Counted from the stretch's first letter, positions 1-8,850 are shown. The stretch is 64,000 nt of DNA from Streptomyces sp. NBC_00459 (GCF_036013955.1 NZ_CP107903.1:6448001-6512000); one strand, 5' to 3'. A program made the numbers and translations. The notes: generated by a model from the sequence alone, not told the origin.

Positions 1-345
1 GAGGAGGCGATGGAGCTCCTGGAGTCGGTGGGCGTCGAGGAGCCCGGCATGGCGACCCTGGCCCGAGTCGGCTTCGACACCCTGGGCCTGCAGACCTACC
101 TGACGGCCGGCCCCAAGGAATCCCGCGCCTGGACCATCAAGAAGGGCGCCACCGCCCCCGAGGCCGCCGGAGTCATCCACACCGACTTCCAGAAGGGCTT
201 CATCAAGGCGGAGGTCATCTCCTTCGAGGACCTGGTGGAAACGGGCTCGGTGGCCGAGGCCCGCGCCAAGGGCAAGGCACGTATGGAGGGCAAGGAGTAC
301 GTGATGCAGGACGGGGACGTGGTGGAGTTCCGGTTCAACGTGTAA
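1..345 (+). CDS. ychF: Redox-regulated ATPase YchF, C-terminal part
   Basis: This is the last 114 residues of the P-loop ATPase YchF (OLA1 family), which binds ATP/GTP and associates with ribosomes. The window opens inside the gene, so the frame is read from base 1 and no start is visible. The segment is the family's C-terminal TGS region, with the hallmark stretches QTYLTAGPKESRAWTI and GVIHTDFQKGFIKAEVI, and it ends in the usual VVEFRFNV. The nucleotide-binding domain lies outside the window. A hairpin about 50 bp after the stop could end the transcript. Family assignment is secure because these motifs are highly conserved. Confidence 0.95.
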   Translation, partial: EEAMELLESVGVEEPGMATLARVGFDTLGLQTYLTAGPKESRAWTIKKGATAPEAAGVIHTDFQKGFIKAEVISFEDLVETGSVAEARAKGKARMEGKEYVMQDGDVVEFRFNV

Positions 346-392
346 TCGTCCGCTTGCTGCGTGCCGGGCAATCCGTCGAGCGCGCAGGTCGC

Positions 393-424
393 AAGGGGTC
401 GGGCTCCGGCGAGTCCGACCCCTT
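393..424 (+). terminator. Hairpin terminator candidate after ychF
   Basis: A perfect 10-bp inverted repeat, AAGGGGTCGG / CCGACCCCTT, encloses a 12-nt loop 48 bp after the ychF stop. There is no long T tract, as is common for Streptomyces terminators. Confidence 0.55.
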
Positions 425-600
425 CCGCATTCGCGTCCTGATCCGGCGCTGACCTGCTGGGGAGCTCGGACGATGCCGGCGCCCGCACCGCGAGGCCCGC
501 GCGAGAGGGCGCGACTCCGTCGGTCCGGATGACGGTCTCCGCGGTCGCTGCTTGGAGCCCGGGATCTGCTTCTCAAGGCCGATGCGATCGGTGACGGCGA

Positions 601-636
601 CCTTGCGTCCCTTGCATCCCCTGTATCCCTTGTATC
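601..636. repeat. Four tandem 9-bp units in a gene-free gap
   Basis: Four consecutive 9-mers, CCTTGCGTC, CCTTGCATC, CCCTGTATC and CCTTGTATC, form a degenerate tandem array (consensus CCTTGYRTC). It lies in the ~500-bp stretch 346-844 between ychF and the metallohydrolase gene. I support no gene in that stretch; long open frames on both strands there are arginine/proline/glycine-rich and look like GC artefacts. Confidence 0.6.
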
Positions 637-844
637 CCTCTGGTTCATGGCCGGGCGACTCCTTACGGAGGCTCGCCCGCGCACTGCCGGGCGGTCCGCC
701 ACCACGCGGTCGGCCCCCGCGGTGTGCCGGTTCTGGCGGGTCCAGCGGTCCGGGAGCGGGCGGCCCTTCACCACCCGGACCGCCCTTGGGGTGTTCGCGC
801 CGGCCGACCTCGGACTTCGCGGACACCTCGGCCCCCTTCGATCG

Positions 845-1926
845 TCAGCAGCAGGCCGCGGTGCGTGTGCCGGCCGCTGCCGTGACTGTCGGTGTGGTGG
901 TGCTGCTCTCCCGGTCCAGAGCTATGCGGCCGCGCATCATGTTCTCGATGACTTTCATGAGGCGCTGTGTCCCCGCGGTGCCCATGATGAACGGATTCTT
1001 GGAGCTGCCTGGGGCGTTGCGCAGTTCTTCCATGCGCTCCAGGCCGTAGTCGGCGAAGCCGTGGTTGCTCAGCTCGACGTCGACCCCGGCTCGCCTCATC
1101 CGGGAGGCGAAGGCGAGGGCGGAGGCGAGATAGTCTCCTTGCTGGTGGTGGCCACGGGCGGGTTGGTGCCGCCCCAGAGCATGGCGGTGTGCCGGCGGCC
1201 CTGCCAGTGGGCGGGGAACACCGGGGAAACGGTGCCGGGTGTGTGGCCCGGTGTGTGGTTGAGGGTGACGGTCGTGTCGCCGAGGGTGAGTTTCTGGCCG
1301 TCGGCGATGTCGAGGTCGCGGACGGGGGCGTTCGCGGGGGAGGTGGTGGCGAGGAGGTCCCAGTCGGCCGGCGCCATCATGACGCGGGCGCCGTACTGGT
1401 CGGCCAGGTACTGGGCGCCGCCGAAGTGATCGAGGTGGCCGTGGGTGACGACGACATACCTGATCGTCGAGGGGTCGGCTCCCACGTCGCGCAGGCCCGG
1501 GATGATGAACTGTGCTGCTTCGGCAGGTGTGTTGAGGGCGTCGATGAGGATGATTCCCCGTGAGGTGAGGATCGCGGTGGCGGACACCCAGCCGACGCTC
1601 ACCACCGCGACGTTGTCGAAGATCCGCAGCGGTGCGGGAGCCGGGGGCCGGGGAGGGACGTTGCCGACGGTGAGCGCGCTGACGAAGCCCTTGAGGACGG
1701 GGTTGTCGCCGGCCAGTTCGGCGGCCCGGTCGAAGTACTCCTGTGCGGTCCGGGTCCTGCTCGTGGCTGCCGAGGCTGCCGAGGTGCTTGCCGGGAGCAA
1801 GGCTGCCGCGCCGGCGGTGAGCGCCGTGGCGGCGCCGAGTCGCCAGAGGCGGCGGCGGGTGAGGGCGTCGTCAGGGTGGCTCTGGGACGGTGCCCGGCGG
1901 GGTCCGTCGGCCTGGGATTCGGTCAT
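845..1926 (-). pseudogene. Secreted metallo-beta-lactamase-fold hydrolase, frameshifted
   Basis: This encodes a zinc-dependent MBL-fold hydrolase exported by a twin-arginine-type signal (RRRLWRLG, then a hydrophobic stretch and Ala-rich cleavage region). The metal motif HGHLDHFGG and the later HTPGHTPG are present. ATG at 1926 is preferred over an upstream in-frame start because AAGGAG sits 9 nt before it. The frame closes prematurely at 1096. The expected continuation (YLASALAFASRM, then RRAGVDVELSNHGFADYG) lies in the next frame, running to 845. One base is missing near 1132-1134, just after the codons for Lys-Glu. The restored protein would be about 360 residues. The cause could be a real mutation or a sequencing error. 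The substrate is unknown. Confidence 0.75.
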
Positions 1927-2043
1927 GCGCGTGACTCCTTGGTGGGGGACCGGCATAGGAGAGGGGGGAGGTTCCGTCTCGTGCGACCGGGAATCCTGCG
2001 GGAGTCGACGCGACGTCCACCGCGTGGCCGGGGTGGGGCATCC

Positions 2044-2065
2044 CCACCCACCGAGGGGTGGGTGG
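2044..2065 (-). terminator. Hairpin downstream of the orphan binding protein
   Basis: A perfect 9-bp stem, CCACCCACC / GGTGGGTGG, with loop GAGG lies 73 bp beyond the stop of the binding-protein gene ending at 2138 and before the metallohydrolase start. It is a plausible minus-strand terminator. Confidence 0.5.
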
Positions 2066-2137
2066 ATGGGGATGACGAGGACGTCGTGATGCGACCCCAG
2101 GCCGTCGAGCCGGAACGGAACCGATTCTGCTGGGCGG

Positions 2138-3277
2138 TCAGGCGCCCGGGTGCAGGCCGGGCCAGCCGGGTGTCGGGTCGCCCTTGACCTCGCCGAAGTA
2201 GAGGGCGAAGGTCTGCTTCAGGCGCTCGACCTGGGCCCGGTCCTCCATGAAGCGGGGGAACCCGTCCAGGTTGGCGTTCGGGTACTCCCAGACCGGCTTC
2301 AGGCCGGTGGGCGGCGCGATGTCCGTGCGCACCGACCAGCCGTTGGAGTTCTGACGCTCGGTGGACAGCTGCCAGTTGAGGTAGAGTTTGGCCGCCGTGG
2401 GGTTGGCGGCCTGCTTCAGGATCGCGAGCCGCTGTCCCCACGCCATGAACGGGTGCCCGTCGGTCATCATCCAGCGGTTCGGGCTGGTGGCGAGCGGGTT
2501 GCCGCCCGTGCCGACGCCGATGATCTTCTGCTTGTTGGTGACCGCGGTGCCGGGGGAGAAGGAGCCGCGGGCGAACTGCGGCTGCTGGGCGGCGAAGTCG
2601 GCCATCCAGTCCCAGCCGTAGGTCTCGGCGTAGAGGGCGAACAGGTAGAGTACCGCGTCGTCGTCGTGCGGGTAGGAGGAGGCGATGGCGCCCTTCCAGC
2701 GCGGGTCGACCATGTCCAGCGGCGTCCGCGGCGCGTCGGTCCCGGCCGCCGCCACGTCGTACAGGTAGCTGAAGGCGATGACCATGCCGGCCACCCAGGC
2801 ACCGTCCGGGTCCCTGAACTTCTTGTGGAGCTTGCCGAAGCCGGCGGGCTTGTAGTGCAGCAGCCGTCCCTGGCGCTTCCAGCGGGTGAAGTCGTGCAGC
2901 GTCTGCAGCTGCACCAGGTCGGGGACCAGGGTGTCGGTGGCGAACTGGTTGTCCACGCGGACGTCGTGGTACTTGCTGTAGTCCACGATGAGGTCGAGGT
3001 CGATCTGGGGGAACCGCTGGCGGAAGGCGGTCCGGGCGCCGGCACCGCTGCCCGAGTTGGCGAGGTCGCCGCCCGCGTAGATCACGAGCTTGCCGCCTTC
3101 GGCGATGGCGGCCTGGTACAGCTCGTCGAGGGTCCTGGTCTCCTCCGCACCGGCGCCGTGCGCGGCTGTGGCCGGGGCGGCCACGGCGGGGGACGCGGTG
3201 GCGCCGAGCGCGCCGAGGCCGAGCGCGGCGCCCGCTCCGGTGGCGAGGAGGTGGCGTCGACTGGGAAGGCTGGTCAC
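2138..3277 (-). CDS. Secreted ABC transporter substrate-binding protein (orphan)
   Basis: This is a 379-residue periplasmic-binding-protein-like protein of the AfuA/ThiB (Fe3+/thiamine/spermidine-type) fold. It starts at GTG 3277, with GAGAGG 9 nt upstream. The N-terminus has a twin-arginine signal (SRRHLLATG, then a hydrophobic run ending AVAA) and no lipobox cysteine, so it is probably exported folded and released or wall-associated. Family-like stretches include GGKLVIYAGGDL, IDLDLIVDYSKYHD and DPRWKGAIASSYPHDDD. No permease or ATPase gene is adjacent, so either a distant transporter uses it or it is a free extracellular binding protein. The ligand cannot be told from the sequence. A 16-bp palindrome about 190 bp upstream may control it. 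Confidence 0.8.
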   Translation of the reverse strand: MTSLPSRRHLLATGAGAALGLGALGATASPAVAAPATAAHGAGAEETRTLDELYQAAIAEGGKLVIYAGGDLANSGSGAGARTAFRQRFPQIDLDLIVDYSKYHDVRVDNQFATDTLVPDLVQLQTLHDFTRWKRQGRLLHYKPAGFGKLHKKFRDPDGAWVAGMVIAFSYLYDVAAAGTDAPRTPLDMVDPRWKGAIASSYPHDDDAVLYLFALYAETYGWDWMADFAAQQPQFARGSFSPGTAVTNKQKIIGVGTGGNPLATSPNRWMMTDGHPFMAWGQRLAILKQAANPTAAKLYLNWQLSTERQNSNGWSVRTDIAPPTGLKPVWEYPNANLDGFPRFMEDRAQVERLKQTFALYFGEVKGDPTPGWPGLHPGA

Positions 3278-3464
3278 TTGGGTAAGCCTCTCTGCGTGGG
3301 GGCAGGGGTGTTCCCGGCGTACGGGCGGCGGAGCGCCTCGGCCGGGACGGCAGAAGTGGAAACGGCGAAGCCGGTGTTCTGGTACGGCGTGCTCATCAGG
3401 GCTCTTCGCTCGTCGGTCGAGAAGAGGGCTCGCTGGACGCGAGCGGTTCGTCTGACGAGATGTT

Positions 3465-3480
3465 ATCTGACTAGTCAGAT
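3465..3480. promoter_or_regulatory. 16-bp perfect palindrome, candidate operator
   Basis: ATCTGACTAGTCAGAT is a perfect palindrome in the ~450-bp gap between lacI (ends 3724) and the binding-protein gene (starts 3277). Read on the minus strand it is followed at once by AACAT and a further GTCAGA half-site, so it may overlap the promoter. The TCTGACTAGTCAGA core resembles TetR-family operators. No TetR gene is next to it, so the regulator is unknown. I see no gene in 3278-3723. Confidence 0.5.
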
Positions 3481-3723
3481 GTTCTTGTGGCGGGTGTGCA
3501 GAGTGTGATGAGCGTCCCAAGTCCCGATCCGATGGCCGGAGGCACGCGGGGCACGCTGAAGACCGAGGTTCCTCCGTCTTCGTGGGACGGTTCTGCCATG
3601 CGGCCGAGGGGAGCGACACCCGGGCCGAGTGGGCGCCGAACCCGCAGATCGGAAGGGGCCCACCCACTCCGCTGAGGGCGGGCCCCGCCCCCTCCGGGCC
3701 GCGGCAGATCCCGGTCCTACCCC

Positions 3724-4755
3724 CTACCCCAGAGGCGGTGCCGTCGATCCGCGCGGGGTGAGCGAGGGGGTGGCGACCTGGTGGGACACAGGGTTCTCGT
3801 CGTCTATGACCGCGAACAGGGTTCGGGCCACGTCGGCGCCGAACCCGTGCACGTCGTGGCTCATCGCGGACAGCGGGGGGTGGGTCAGCCGGCACAGCTG
3901 GGAGTCGTCCCAGGCGAGCAGGGAGAGATCGCGCGGCACCGAGAGGCCCAGTTCCGCGGCGACGGCGTTTCCGGCGACGGCCATGATGTCGTTGTCGTAG
4001 AGGATGGCCGTCGGCCGGTCGGCCATCAGCAGCAGCGAACGGGTGGCGCGGGCTCCCTCCTCGCCCTCGTAACCCGTGGCGATCTGAAGGTCGTCGGCGA
4101 TGCCCAGGGCTCGCGTGGCCTCGACGAACGCCTTCGCGCGGATGGCGCTGTGGCCGAGCCCGGCGGGCCCGCCGACCCGGGCGATGCGGCGATGGCCGAG
4201 GGCCGCCAGATACCGTACGGCCTCGGTGGCGGCGGTGGCGTCGTCCGTCCACACCGAGGTGAAGCCGCCCGTCAGCGACGGGTGGGCGACCGCCACCGCG
4301 GGGAGACCGATGGCCCGCAGCGCGGGCACGCGGGGGTCGTTCTCGCGGAGGTCGACCAGGATCGAACCGCCGATCTGCTGGCCCTGCCACCACCGTTGTT
4401 GGAGTGCGATCTCCTCGTCCACGTCCCGTACCAGGTGCAGCAGGAGCGAGCAGGACCGCTCGGCCAGCACGCTCTCGACCCCGGAGATGAACTCCATGTA
4501 GAAGGGTTCCAGGCCGAGCAGCCGGGCCGGCCGGCAGATCGCGAGGCCGACGGTGTCCACCCTGGCGCCGGACGACAGGCCGCGAGCCCGCACGTTGGGC
4601 GACCAGCCGAGCTCCCGGGCCGCCTGGAAGATGCGGTCCCGGGTCGTGTCGGACACTCCGGGCCTGCCGTTGAAGGCGAGGGACACCGCCCCCTTCGACA
4701 CACCGGCCCGGGCCGCGACGTCCTTGATGGTGACGCGTTGGGTGGGAGCACTCAC
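3724..4755 (-). CDS. LacI-family transcriptional regulator of the mannan locus
   Basis: This is a 343-residue LacI/GalR-type repressor. The N-terminal helix-turn-helix (VTIKDVAARAGVSKGAVSLAFN, about residues 7-28, then the hinge helix region) is followed by a periplasmic-binding-type effector domain with the usual AVRYLAALGHRRIARVGG and DRPTAILYDNDIMA segments. The GTG start at 4755 overlaps the stop of the beta-mannosidase gene by 4 bp (GTGA), which fixes the start and implies translational coupling. It probably senses mannose or a manno-oligosaccharide and controls its own operon and the divergent transporter-mannanase operon; a LacI-like site lies between them. The effector is inferred from context only. 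Confidence 0.9.
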   Translation of the reverse strand: MSAPTQRVTIKDVAARAGVSKGAVSLAFNGRPGVSDTTRDRIFQAARELGWSPNVRARGLSSGARVDTVGLAICRPARLLGLEPFYMEFISGVESVLAERSCSLLLHLVRDVDEEIALQQRWWQGQQIGGSILVDLRENDPRVPALRAIGLPAVAVAHPSLTGGFTSVWTDDATAATEAVRYLAALGHRRIARVGGPAGLGHSAIRAKAFVEATRALGIADDLQIATGYEGEEGARATRSLLLMADRPTAILYDNDIMAVAGNAVAAELGLSVPRDLSLLAWDDSQLCRLTHPPLSAMSHDVHGFGADVARTLFAVIDDENPVSHQVATPSLTPRGSTAPPLG

Positions 4756-7157
4756 GCCGGGTCCACGCAGAAGATCGCCGAGCGGGCACCGTCGACGGTG
4801 GGTTCGGCCCAGCCCCCGACCCTGATGCGGACCTGCTCGCCGCGGAGCAGGGTGACCAGACCCGTGTCGGCCACCGCCTCCGGGGAGAGACGGTCGGGCT
4901 GCAGAAGGAGATCGCGTACCAGGGTGCGTGCTGTGACCACGACGTCGACTGTAGCGTCCGATCCTGAGCCGCCGACCTTCTCCACCTGTACGTCGAACAG
5001 CGGCTTCGGGTAGGCGAACTCGCGGTCCGGCACGGCGAAGTGCAGCGCGCGCAGTCCGTCGGCGTCCGCCACCAGGAACTCCTTGTAGCCCTCGGTGCCC
5101 AGCGCGAGGTCCTCGGGAAGGGGCAGGCGTACCGCGCCGCGCGCGTCCACATCGGCCCCGAGCGTCGCCTCCGCCGTGACCGTGCCGTCGGCGGTCGTCC
5201 GGCGCACGGTGACCCGGGCCGCCCAGGTCTCTGCCGACTGGTTGGCCAGGGCCAGCACGACACCGTCCGGGGTGGGCTGGAGGGTGAGCAACCGGTCCGC
5301 GTACACGCGTCGCAGCTCGTGGTAGAGCGGCTTGAGCCGGCCGTCCCCGTCGATGGCCGCCCAGGAGCTGACCGGCCAGCAGTCGTTCAGCTGCCATACG
5401 ACGGTGCCCGCGCAGACCGGCCAGTGGGAGCGCCAGTGCTCGATGCCGGCGGCGACGGCCCGGGCCTGGACCAGCTGTGTCAGGTAGTGCCAGCGGTCGA
5501 AGTCGCCCTCGGGGAAGGCGAAATGGCGGGCGACCCCACGGTCGAGCTTGCCGTTTCCGTCCTCGGCCTTCTGGTGGTGGAGCATGCCGGGCGAGTCCGG
5601 GGCGAGATCCTCGCCGGGCAGCGCGCGGCGCAGGGTGGCCAGCGCGGGCGGCGCCTGCCAGCCGAACTCGGCGACGAACCGGGGCACGCTGTCGCGGTAC
5701 TCGGCGAAGTCCCGGCGGTTCCACACCTCCCAGGAGTGGTGGGTGCCGTGTGCCGGGTCGTTGGGATGATGGTCCCAGGAACCGGACCAGGGGCTGCCCG
5801 CCGTGTACGGCCGGGTCGGGTCCAACTCGGCGACGACACGCGGCAGCAGGCCCAGGTAGTACCCCTCGCCCCAGGAGTCACCGGCGAGTTCGGACTCCCA
5901 GCCCCAGTCCCGGAAGCCCCAGAGGTTCTCGTTGTTGCCGTTCCACAGCACGAGCGAGGGGTGCGGCATCAGGCGTACGACGTTCTCCCGCGCCTCGGCC
6001 TCCACCTCGCCGCGCAGCGGCTGCTCCTCGGGGTAGGCGGAGCAGGCGAACAGGAAGTCCTGCCAGACCATCAGCCCGAGTTCGTCGCACACGTCGTAGA
6101 AGGCGTCGTCCTCGTAGATGCCGCCGCCCCAGACGCGGACGAGGTCGATGTTCGCCGCGGCGGCCTGGGTGAGGCGATGGCGGTAGCGCTCCGGGGTGAC
6201 GCGGGAGGGCAGGACGTCGTCGGGGATCCAGTTGACGCCCCGGGCGAAGAGGCGCACCCCGTTGACGACGAGGGTGAAGCCGGTGCCGTGCTCGTCGGCC
6301 GTGCGGTCCAGCTCGACCGTGCGGAAGCCGATGCGGCGGTGCCAGGTGTCGAGCGGGGCGGTGCCGTCGGCGAGGGTGACCGTCAGGTCGTACAGCGGTT
6401 GTTCGCCGTGGCCGCGCGGCCACCACAGCTCCGGCTCGGAGACGTCCAGGGTGAGGGTCGCCTCGGTGCCCTCGAAGGTGATCTCGGTGTCGACGCCGGC
6501 CACCGAGGCCCGCGCGGTCAGGGGGCGCCCGTGGCCGGTGGCGGTGCGCTCCACCGTGAGGTGCGCCTCCACCCGGCCGTGAGTCCCGGTGACCGTGACC
6601 AGGGGGCGGACCCCGGCGATCCGGGCGGTCGACCAGTGCTCCAGCCGGGCGGGCCGCCAGATCCCGGCGGTGACGACGGTGGGGCCCCAGTCCCAGCCAA
6701 AACCGCACGCCATCTTGCGGATGTACTGGGACGGTTCGGGATAGACGTTGGGCCGGTCGCCGACCGCCGCGCGTACCGCCTCCGCCTCCTCGCGGGCCGG
6801 GTCGAAGCGCACCCGGAGCTCCCCGCCGCGGCCGGTGACGTCGAACCGGTGGGTGCGGTGCATGTTGCGGGTGCGGCCGAGAACCTCCTGGTCAAGGATG
6901 ATCTCGGCCGCGGTGTCGAGGCCCTCGAAGACCAGGTCCGTGCGCTCGTGGGAGTTCCCGGCGGTGAGCCGGGTGGTGTACGTCCAGGCCCGGTCGCCGA
7001 CCCAGGCCACGGTGTGCTCGTCGGTGCCGAGGAAAGGGTCCGGAATGAGCCCCGCGGTCAGCAGATCGGTGTGTACGCAGCCCGGTACCTGGGCAGGCAG
7101 CACCGCGTCCTCATGGCGCAGCCCCCACCCGTCACTGAGCAGGGTGACGTCCTTCAT
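4752..7157 (-). CDS. Glycoside hydrolase family 2 beta-mannosidase
   Basis: This is an 801-residue GH2 enzyme of the beta-mannosidase type. It probably removes mannose from the non-reducing ends of manno-oligosaccharides in the cytoplasm, as no signal peptide is present. The galactose-binding-like N-terminal domain, immunoglobulin-like domain and TIM barrel are in the family order. The acid/base is the Glu of LWNGNNENLWGF (about E410), and the nucleophile is the Glu of FVAEFGWQ (about E497). Length is close to the family norm. It is the first gene of a two-gene operon with the LacI regulator. The divergent operon supplies oligosaccharide import and a secreted mannanase. The specificity call rests on family features plus context. 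Confidence 0.9.
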   Translation of the reverse strand: MKDVTLLSDGWGLRHEDAVLPAQVPGCVHTDLLTAGLIPDPFLGTDEHTVAWVGDRAWTYTTRLTAGNSHERTDLVFEGLDTAAEIILDQEVLGRTRNMHRTHRFDVTGRGGELRVRFDPAREEAEAVRAAVGDRPNVYPEPSQYIRKMACGFGWDWGPTVVTAGIWRPARLEHWSTARIAGVRPLVTVTGTHGRVEAHLTVERTATGHGRPLTARASVAGVDTEITFEGTEATLTLDVSEPELWWPRGHGEQPLYDLTVTLADGTAPLDTWHRRIGFRTVELDRTADEHGTGFTLVVNGVRLFARGVNWIPDDVLPSRVTPERYRHRLTQAAAANIDLVRVWGGGIYEDDAFYDVCDELGLMVWQDFLFACSAYPEEQPLRGEVEAEARENVVRLMPHPSLVLWNGNNENLWGFRDWGWESELAGDSWGEGYYLGLLPRVVAELDPTRPYTAGSPWSGSWDHHPNDPAHGTHHSWEVWNRRDFAEYRDSVPRFVAEFGWQAPPALATLRRALPGEDLAPDSPGMLHHQKAEDGNGKLDRGVARHFAFPEGDFDRWHYLTQLVQARAVAAGIEHWRSHWPVCAGTVVWQLNDCWPVSSWAAIDGDGRLKPLYHELRRVYADRLLTLQPTPDGVVLALANQSAETWAARVTVRRTTADGTVTAEATLGADVDARGAVRLPLPEDLALGTEGYKEFLVADADGLRALHFAVPDREFAYPKPLFDVQVEKVGGSGSDATVDVVVTARTLVRDLLLQPDRLSPEAVADTGLVTLLRGEQVRIRVGGWAEPTVDGARSAIFCVDPA

Positions 7158-7221
7158 ATGCGGTTCCCCTCACGAGACGCAAGGTTGTTTCTGGTAACGG
7201 CGCACGCCAACCTAGCTACCC

Positions 7222-7237
7222 ATGCCAACGTTGTCCA
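7222..7237. promoter_or_regulatory. LacI-type operator candidate in the divergent control region
   Basis: The sequence around 7226-7233 is CAACGTTG, a perfect 8-bp palindrome with the central CG step typical of LacI-family operators, and it extends to TGCCAACGTTGTCC. It sits between the beta-mannosidase start (7157) and the binding-protein start (7441), where a repressor could control both directions. The 283-bp gap is unusually AT-rich for this genome. Confidence 0.5.
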
Positions 7238-7333
7238 TAAACCGGTATAGCTTCACTTGCCGTGTCCTATTTATTTGTTTTTCCTTGCTTTTATCCAGTG
7301 CAAAACGCCATTCCTGAGGTCTTCGCATAACGA

Positions 7334-7361
7334 TTGGATATCGCGATAGGAAGGGTAGCTT
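7334..7361 (+). promoter_or_regulatory. Promoter candidate for the sugar ABC operon
   Basis: TTGGAT (7334-7339) and TAGCTT (7356-7361) are separated by 16 bp, resembling a housekeeping -35/-10 pair, about 80 bp before the binding-protein start. Assignment is by eye only. Confidence 0.3.
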
Positions 7362-7440
7362 TACCGGTTCAATTTCTCGGTGCCATAGTGCCGACAGCCC
7401 AAAGGCGGGCCGAGCCGCAATCTGTAGGGAGTTGGGGCAC

Positions 7441-8763
7441 ATGGGGAGGAAGACGTTCGCCGTCGCCGCACTGGTCGCCGTCACCGCGCTCACCGCGACG
7501 TCGTGCACGGGGGCGGCGGCGCCGAAGGGCCAGTCCGCTGCCGCCGCGACGGACCCGGGCAGTGTGGACGGCACCATCACCGTCCTGACGCACCGTACGG
7601 ACCTGGTGCAGAACGGCACGATGAAAAAGTACGCAGCCGAATTCAACAAGATCTACCCGAAGGTGACGGTGAAGTTCGAGGCCATCACCGACTACGAGGG
7701 TGAGGTCAAGATCCGCATGAACACCGAGAACTACGGTGACGTGCTGATGATCCCGAACGCCATCGCCAGGAAGGACTACCCCTCGTTCTTCGCCTCGCTC
7801 GGCAGCACCGCCGAGCTGAGTGAGAAGTACCGCTTCACCGGCAACACGGACGTCGCGGGCAAGGCGTACGGCCTCGCCACCGTGGGCAATGCCAACGGGT
7901 TCGTCTACAACAAGGCCGTGTGGAAGAAGGCCGGTGTCACCTCCTGGCCCACCAGCCCGCAGGAGTTCCTGGTCGGCCTCAAGGCCGTCAAGGCCAAGAC
8001 CGGTGCGGTGCCGTACTACACGAACTTCAAGGACCAGTGGCCGCTGACCGCCGGCACCGCGGGCATCGGCTCGGTCACCTGCGACGCGCAGGCCAACGAC
8101 AAGCTGGCGACCTCCGACGCTCCCTGGGCCGAGGGCGCCGACCTGAACGTCATCGACACCCTGCTCTACGACACCGTTCACGAAAAGCTCTCCGAGAAGG
8201 ACCCCACCACCACCAACTGGGAGAACTCCAAGGGGCTGATAGCCCGCGGTGAGATCGCCACCATGCAGCTCGGCTCCTGGGCCATCAGCCAGATGCAGGC
8301 CGCGGCCGAGACGGCCGGGAAGAACCCCGACGACATCGGGTTCATGCCGTTCCCCGCGCAGAAGGACGGCAAGTTCTGCGCGATCCTCTCGTCCGACTAC
8401 CAGCAGGCGGTGAGCATCCACTCCGAGCACAAGGCCGCCGCGCGGGCATGGATCGACTGGTTCACCGAGAAGTCCGGCTTCGCGCAGAACGAGGGCTCGA
8501 TCCCGACGGCCAGGTCGGGCGCCCTGCCCGCCACCCTGAAGCCCTTCGAGGACAACGGTGTCACCCTCCTCGAACGGTCAGAGGCCAAGAGCGCCCAGGT
8601 CAACGCCATCGACAACGCCGCCGAGATCGGCCTGGGCAAGCCCGACTACCGGCAGAAGCTGGTCGACATGGCCCGCGGCGTCCAGAGCGGCAGCCTGAAG
8701 GACTACTTCGCCGACCTCGACAAGAGGTGGAGCGAGGCGGAGAAGAAGGCCGCGGGCTCCTGA
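7441..8763 (+). CDS. Sugar ABC transporter substrate-binding lipoprotein
   Basis: This is a 440-residue extracellular solute-binding protein of the maltose/oligosaccharide type (family 1). The lipoprotein signal is MGRKTFAVAALVAVTALTA followed by lipobox TSC, with the lipidated Cys at residue 22. Start ATG 7441 is chosen over an in-frame TTG 9 bp upstream because AGGGAG is correctly spaced 9 nt before the ATG. It should bind manno-oligosaccharides on the outer face of the membrane and deliver them to the two permeases encoded next. No ATPase gene is in the operon; such Streptomyces transporters often share the MsiK ATPase. A strong hairpin follows the stop. Confidence 0.9.
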   Translation: MGRKTFAVAALVAVTALTATSCTGAAAPKGQSAAAATDPGSVDGTITVLTHRTDLVQNGTMKKYAAEFNKIYPKVTVKFEAITDYEGEVKIRMNTENYGDVLMIPNAIARKDYPSFFASLGSTAELSEKYRFTGNTDVAGKAYGLATVGNANGFVYNKAVWKKAGVTSWPTSPQEFLVGLKAVKAKTGAVPYYTNFKDQWPLTAGTAGIGSVTCDAQANDKLATSDAPWAEGADLNVIDTLLYDTVHEKLSEKDPTTTNWENSKGLIARGEIATMQLGSWAISQMQAAAETAGKNPDDIGFMPFPAQKDGKFCAILSSDYQQAVSIHSEHKAAARAWIDWFTEKSGFAQNEGSIPTARSGALPATLKPFEDNGVTLLERSEAKSAQVNAIDNAAEIGLGKPDYRQKLVDMARGVQSGSLKDYFADLDKRWSEAEKKAAGS

Positions 8764-8780
8764 CGGAGAGCGGCACACGG

Positions 8781-8804
8781 GCCCGGGGACCGCGATCCCC
8801 GGGC
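8781..8804 (+). terminator. Intra-operon hairpin between binding protein and permease
   Basis: GCCCGGGGA and TCCCCGGGC form a perfect 9-bp stem with a 6-nt loop, 17 bp after the binding-protein stop and 46 bp before the first permease. It is probably a partial terminator or an mRNA-stabilising 3' structure. Confidence 0.6.
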
Positions 8805-8850
8805 CGGGCCCAGCCCGCCGACCGCATCCGCGGACGACCGAAAGGCCGAC

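Noticed and set aside
335..826. 163-residue minus-strand frame after ychF
   Set aside because: Composition is Gly/Pro/Arg repeats expected from GC-rich noncoding DNA; it overlaps the end of ychF and has no recognisable domain or ribosome site.
2138..5263. 1041-residue single minus-strand frame
   Set aside because: It merges antisense/out-of-frame sequence of the mannosidase and LacI genes with the real binding protein; the twin-arginine signal and ribosome site place the start at 3277.
5040..7250. 736-residue plus-strand frame opposite the beta-mannosidase
   Set aside because: It is the antisense image of a clearly coding GH2 gene with intact catalytic motifs; long antisense frames are normal at this GC content.
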